Source: Sporosarcina luteola (lineage in GTDB: Bacteria > Bacillota > Bacilli > Bacillales_A > Planococcaceae). From it: DNA of 64,000 bases. The notes below the pieces were generated by a model that was given only the letters and a program-made list of their open reading frames with translations, was not told the DNA's origin and made no database searches. A program made the position numbers and the translations under genes. This document shows positions 62,586 to 64,000 of the stretch, in pieces; positions within the stretch are counted from its first letter, which is position 1, and every line of letters starts with the position of its first letter. The DNA lies in the NCBI GenBank assembly GCA_014204635.1, contig JACHLS010000008.1, positions 1 through 64,000 on the forward strand, read 5' to 3'.

Positions 62586-62593
62586 CCCATCAT

Positions 62594-63586
62594 TTATTCC
62601 TTTCCGGCATAGACAATTAATTCTTTATAGTATTTATTCATGGAAGAAGGAGAGACACCAAACCATTCCGCTATTTCCTTGACGGTCATGTCCAGTGATT
62701 CAAAGTAGCTGTAATCATTTCCGAACCGGATGGCACCAGCAGCAATCGCAACATCCTTGCGGGCATTTGGTTGTTGTTCTACCAAATAGTCCTCCACCAA
62801 GTCGAGCAACTGTTCAGATTGCCGATAATGTTCATCTAAAAATCCCATGAAATGTGTTATAACACCTACTTCAAAATTGCTGAATTCCTCTCCTTCATAG
62901 CCGTTTGCAGCAAGCTTCTCCCAAACCTCAATCGCATTCTCTTTAAAAAACTGCTCCTTGGTTTTGGATGAATCCTCTTGAAATTGAGCTGTAATTTGCT
63001 CAAACACTGACCTATGATCCGCAGGGAAGAAAATTAAGCTGGAAACAGCTACAAATTGATTCTCCACTCCTGTACCATCCGGTAAGATAAAGCAATATAA
63101 ATGCACACCGACCGGTACCGGTTTTTCGCTTTCCCTCCGCAATTTGATCTGTTCCCCATCCAAAATCATTTCCGCTGTCAAATAGCCTTCATCCACTTCC
63201 ACTACTTGGCCAATGAATACGCGGGGTTGACTCCATTGCGATAATACTCTCTGAACAAACGGACGCAGTTGTTTCTTCTCTTGCTTATGTAAGTAGGTTT
63301 CCCAAATATCCAGTCGGTGATGGAAGAAGAACTCATCGAGCACAATCGCCTCAATCATTTCTTCTTGTAATTGTCCGCCTAATCTGGATTTCCATGAATT
63401 CGCCAATTCTAAATACGCTGGTACGTCCCGTCTTTCCGGGTATTCATCATAGAAGGTTTGCAAAATCCGTTCCAATTCTTCGGTCTGAACCTCTTCTATC
63501 GAAATTGAGTTTTTTGATTCACAACACTTTTTATACTTTTTTCCACTACCGCAAGGGCATGGTTCATTACGTCCTACCACTTTCAT
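62594..63586 (-). CDS. SEC-C zinc-motif protein with C-terminal HTH-like segment
   Basis: A 330-residue protein. The N-terminal SEC-C zinc motif is NEPCPCGSGKKYKKCC (Cys residues about 8-21), the same module that ends SecA. The long middle is helical with no recognised catalytic motif. A C-terminal helix-turn-helix-like stretch (TVKEIAEWFGVSPSSMNKYYKEL) could bind nucleic acid. Function unknown. The ATG at 63586 is preferred over one two codons upstream because AAAGGATGTGT precedes it. Confidence 0.82.
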   Translation of the reverse strand: MKVVGRNEPCPCGSGKKYKKCCESKNSISIEEVQTEELERILQTFYDEYPERRDVPAYLELANSWKSRLGGQLQEEMIEAIVLDEFFFHHRLDIWETYLHKQEKKQLRPFVQRVLSQWSQPRVFIGQVVEVDEGYLTAEMILDGEQIKLRRESEKPVPVGVHLYCFILPDGTGVENQFVAVSSLIFFPADHRSVFEQITAQFQEDSSKTKEQFFKENAIEVWEKLAANGYEGEEFSNFEVGVITHFMGFLDEHYRQSEQLLDLVEDYLVEQQPNARKDVAIAAGAIRFGNDYSYFESLDMTVKEIAEWFGVSPSSMNKYYKELIVYAGKE

Positions 63587-64000
63587 ACACATCCTTTGAA
63601 AAATACGAACTCTTTCAGTTTACCATTATAAAAAAAACAAGGCACTGAAACAATATGGAAATGTTTCATTCCCCTTTCATTTTGATTACTATACGAAGCA
63701 ATGTTTTAACGTTCCTCCTTCCTGTCTCAACTTCCTCACTCAACCTTCTAAACATCTAAAGTAAATCCATAACGCTCCTATTACATTCAAAAATGTATTA
63801 CTATTCAGTTGACGCGTCCTGAAATAAGCCATACAATTTATCTCGATAACAATAAATCGAACGGTTTTTGTAACTTGATCGAATCTCACTCATCGTTTAC
63901 TTTCGGACAAAGAATTCGCCCCTATACAGTCCTGTGATGAATAAGGGCATGACCAAACAAGGAAACATTCATTGTTTATGAACAGGTATGATCCCTTTGT
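63587..64000. other. Intergenic end of the window, nothing recognised
   Basis: About 410 AT-rich bp upstream of the SEC-C gene. There is one small inverted repeat, TGAAACA / TGTTTCA, around 63647-63670. I found no ORF with a ribosome-binding site, no RNA gene and no array comparable to those at 23.8 and 40.8 kb. Confidence 0.5.

Overview
The window looks like a chromosomal segment of a motile, endospore-forming member of the Bacillales, most likely the Planococcaceae (Sporosarcina-like). The evidence is the 5' end of a 16S rRNA gene at the left edge, a gamma-type spore protein gene and a cortex deacetylase gene (pdaA) each behind a good sigma-G promoter, motAB and a chemoreceptor behind sigma-D-like promoters, and gene order resembling the Bacillus subtilis yfh/yfk/yfl/yfm/yga region. 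Genus is an inference; family-level placement is firmer. Many genes (about a dozen) appear to start with TTG, judged from Shine-Dalgarno spacing.

Layout. 1-0.8 kb: 16S rRNA 5' end (minus strand), its leader with a 123-bp imperfect tandem repeat, and the rrn promoter. 0.8-7 kb: ygxA, ygzB, perR (with a perfect Per box), a D-2-hydroxyacid dehydrogenase, bcp, gsaB and ygaE. 7-12.7 kb: a five-gene dipeptide ABC transporter (dppD-F-A-B-C order). 12.8-21 kb: ygaD, ygaC, an expanded gamma-SASP gene, mutY, yfhP, yfhH, recX, yfhF and pdaA. 21-29.4 kb: HAD phosphatase, MFS exporter, OsmC protein, a first phased repeat array, class I fumarase, the iron-efflux ATPase pfeT with one Per-like and two Fur-like boxes, and yfkH. 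29.6-39.4 kb: AGCS symporter, yfkK, motAB, ampS, beta-carbonic anhydrase, acetyltransferase, oligoendopeptidase F, a tryptophan-rich membrane protein, and thiT under a TPP riboswitch. 39.5-49.4 kb: a second methionine aminopeptidase, a 20.5-bp-phased repeat array, a DEAD-box-type helicase with DEGD in motif II, an amidase, an FbpA-like small basic protein, a Cache-domain chemoreceptor, an ATP-grasp ligase resembling D-aspartate ligase, an RluA-type synthase and the phosphatase yfkJ. 49.5-55.3 kb: an SLH-domain protein with exact 132-bp internal repeats, a GDPD phosphodiesterase, a decayed IS1182-type element, an RsbR paralogue and a LysM/3D wall protein. 56-62.4 kb: a six-gene polyamine operon. 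62.6-63.6 kb: a SEC-C protein, then about 400 bp without a recognised gene.

How parts work together. perR, bcp and pfeT form a peroxide/iron theme, with PerR-type operators at both perR and pfeT. The most unusual locus is the polyamine operon. It encodes arginine to agmatine to putrescine (speA, speB), and then two alternative ways of making spermidine side by side: decarboxylated-SAM aminopropyl transfer (speD, speE) and the aspartate-semialdehyde carboxyspermidine route (a saccharopine-dehydrogenase-like enzyme and nspC). It is preceded by a long two-part hairpin leader. The second striking feature is a pair of intergenic arrays at 23.8 and 40.8 kb with unrelated core motifs but the same 20-21-bp spacing, about two DNA helical turns.
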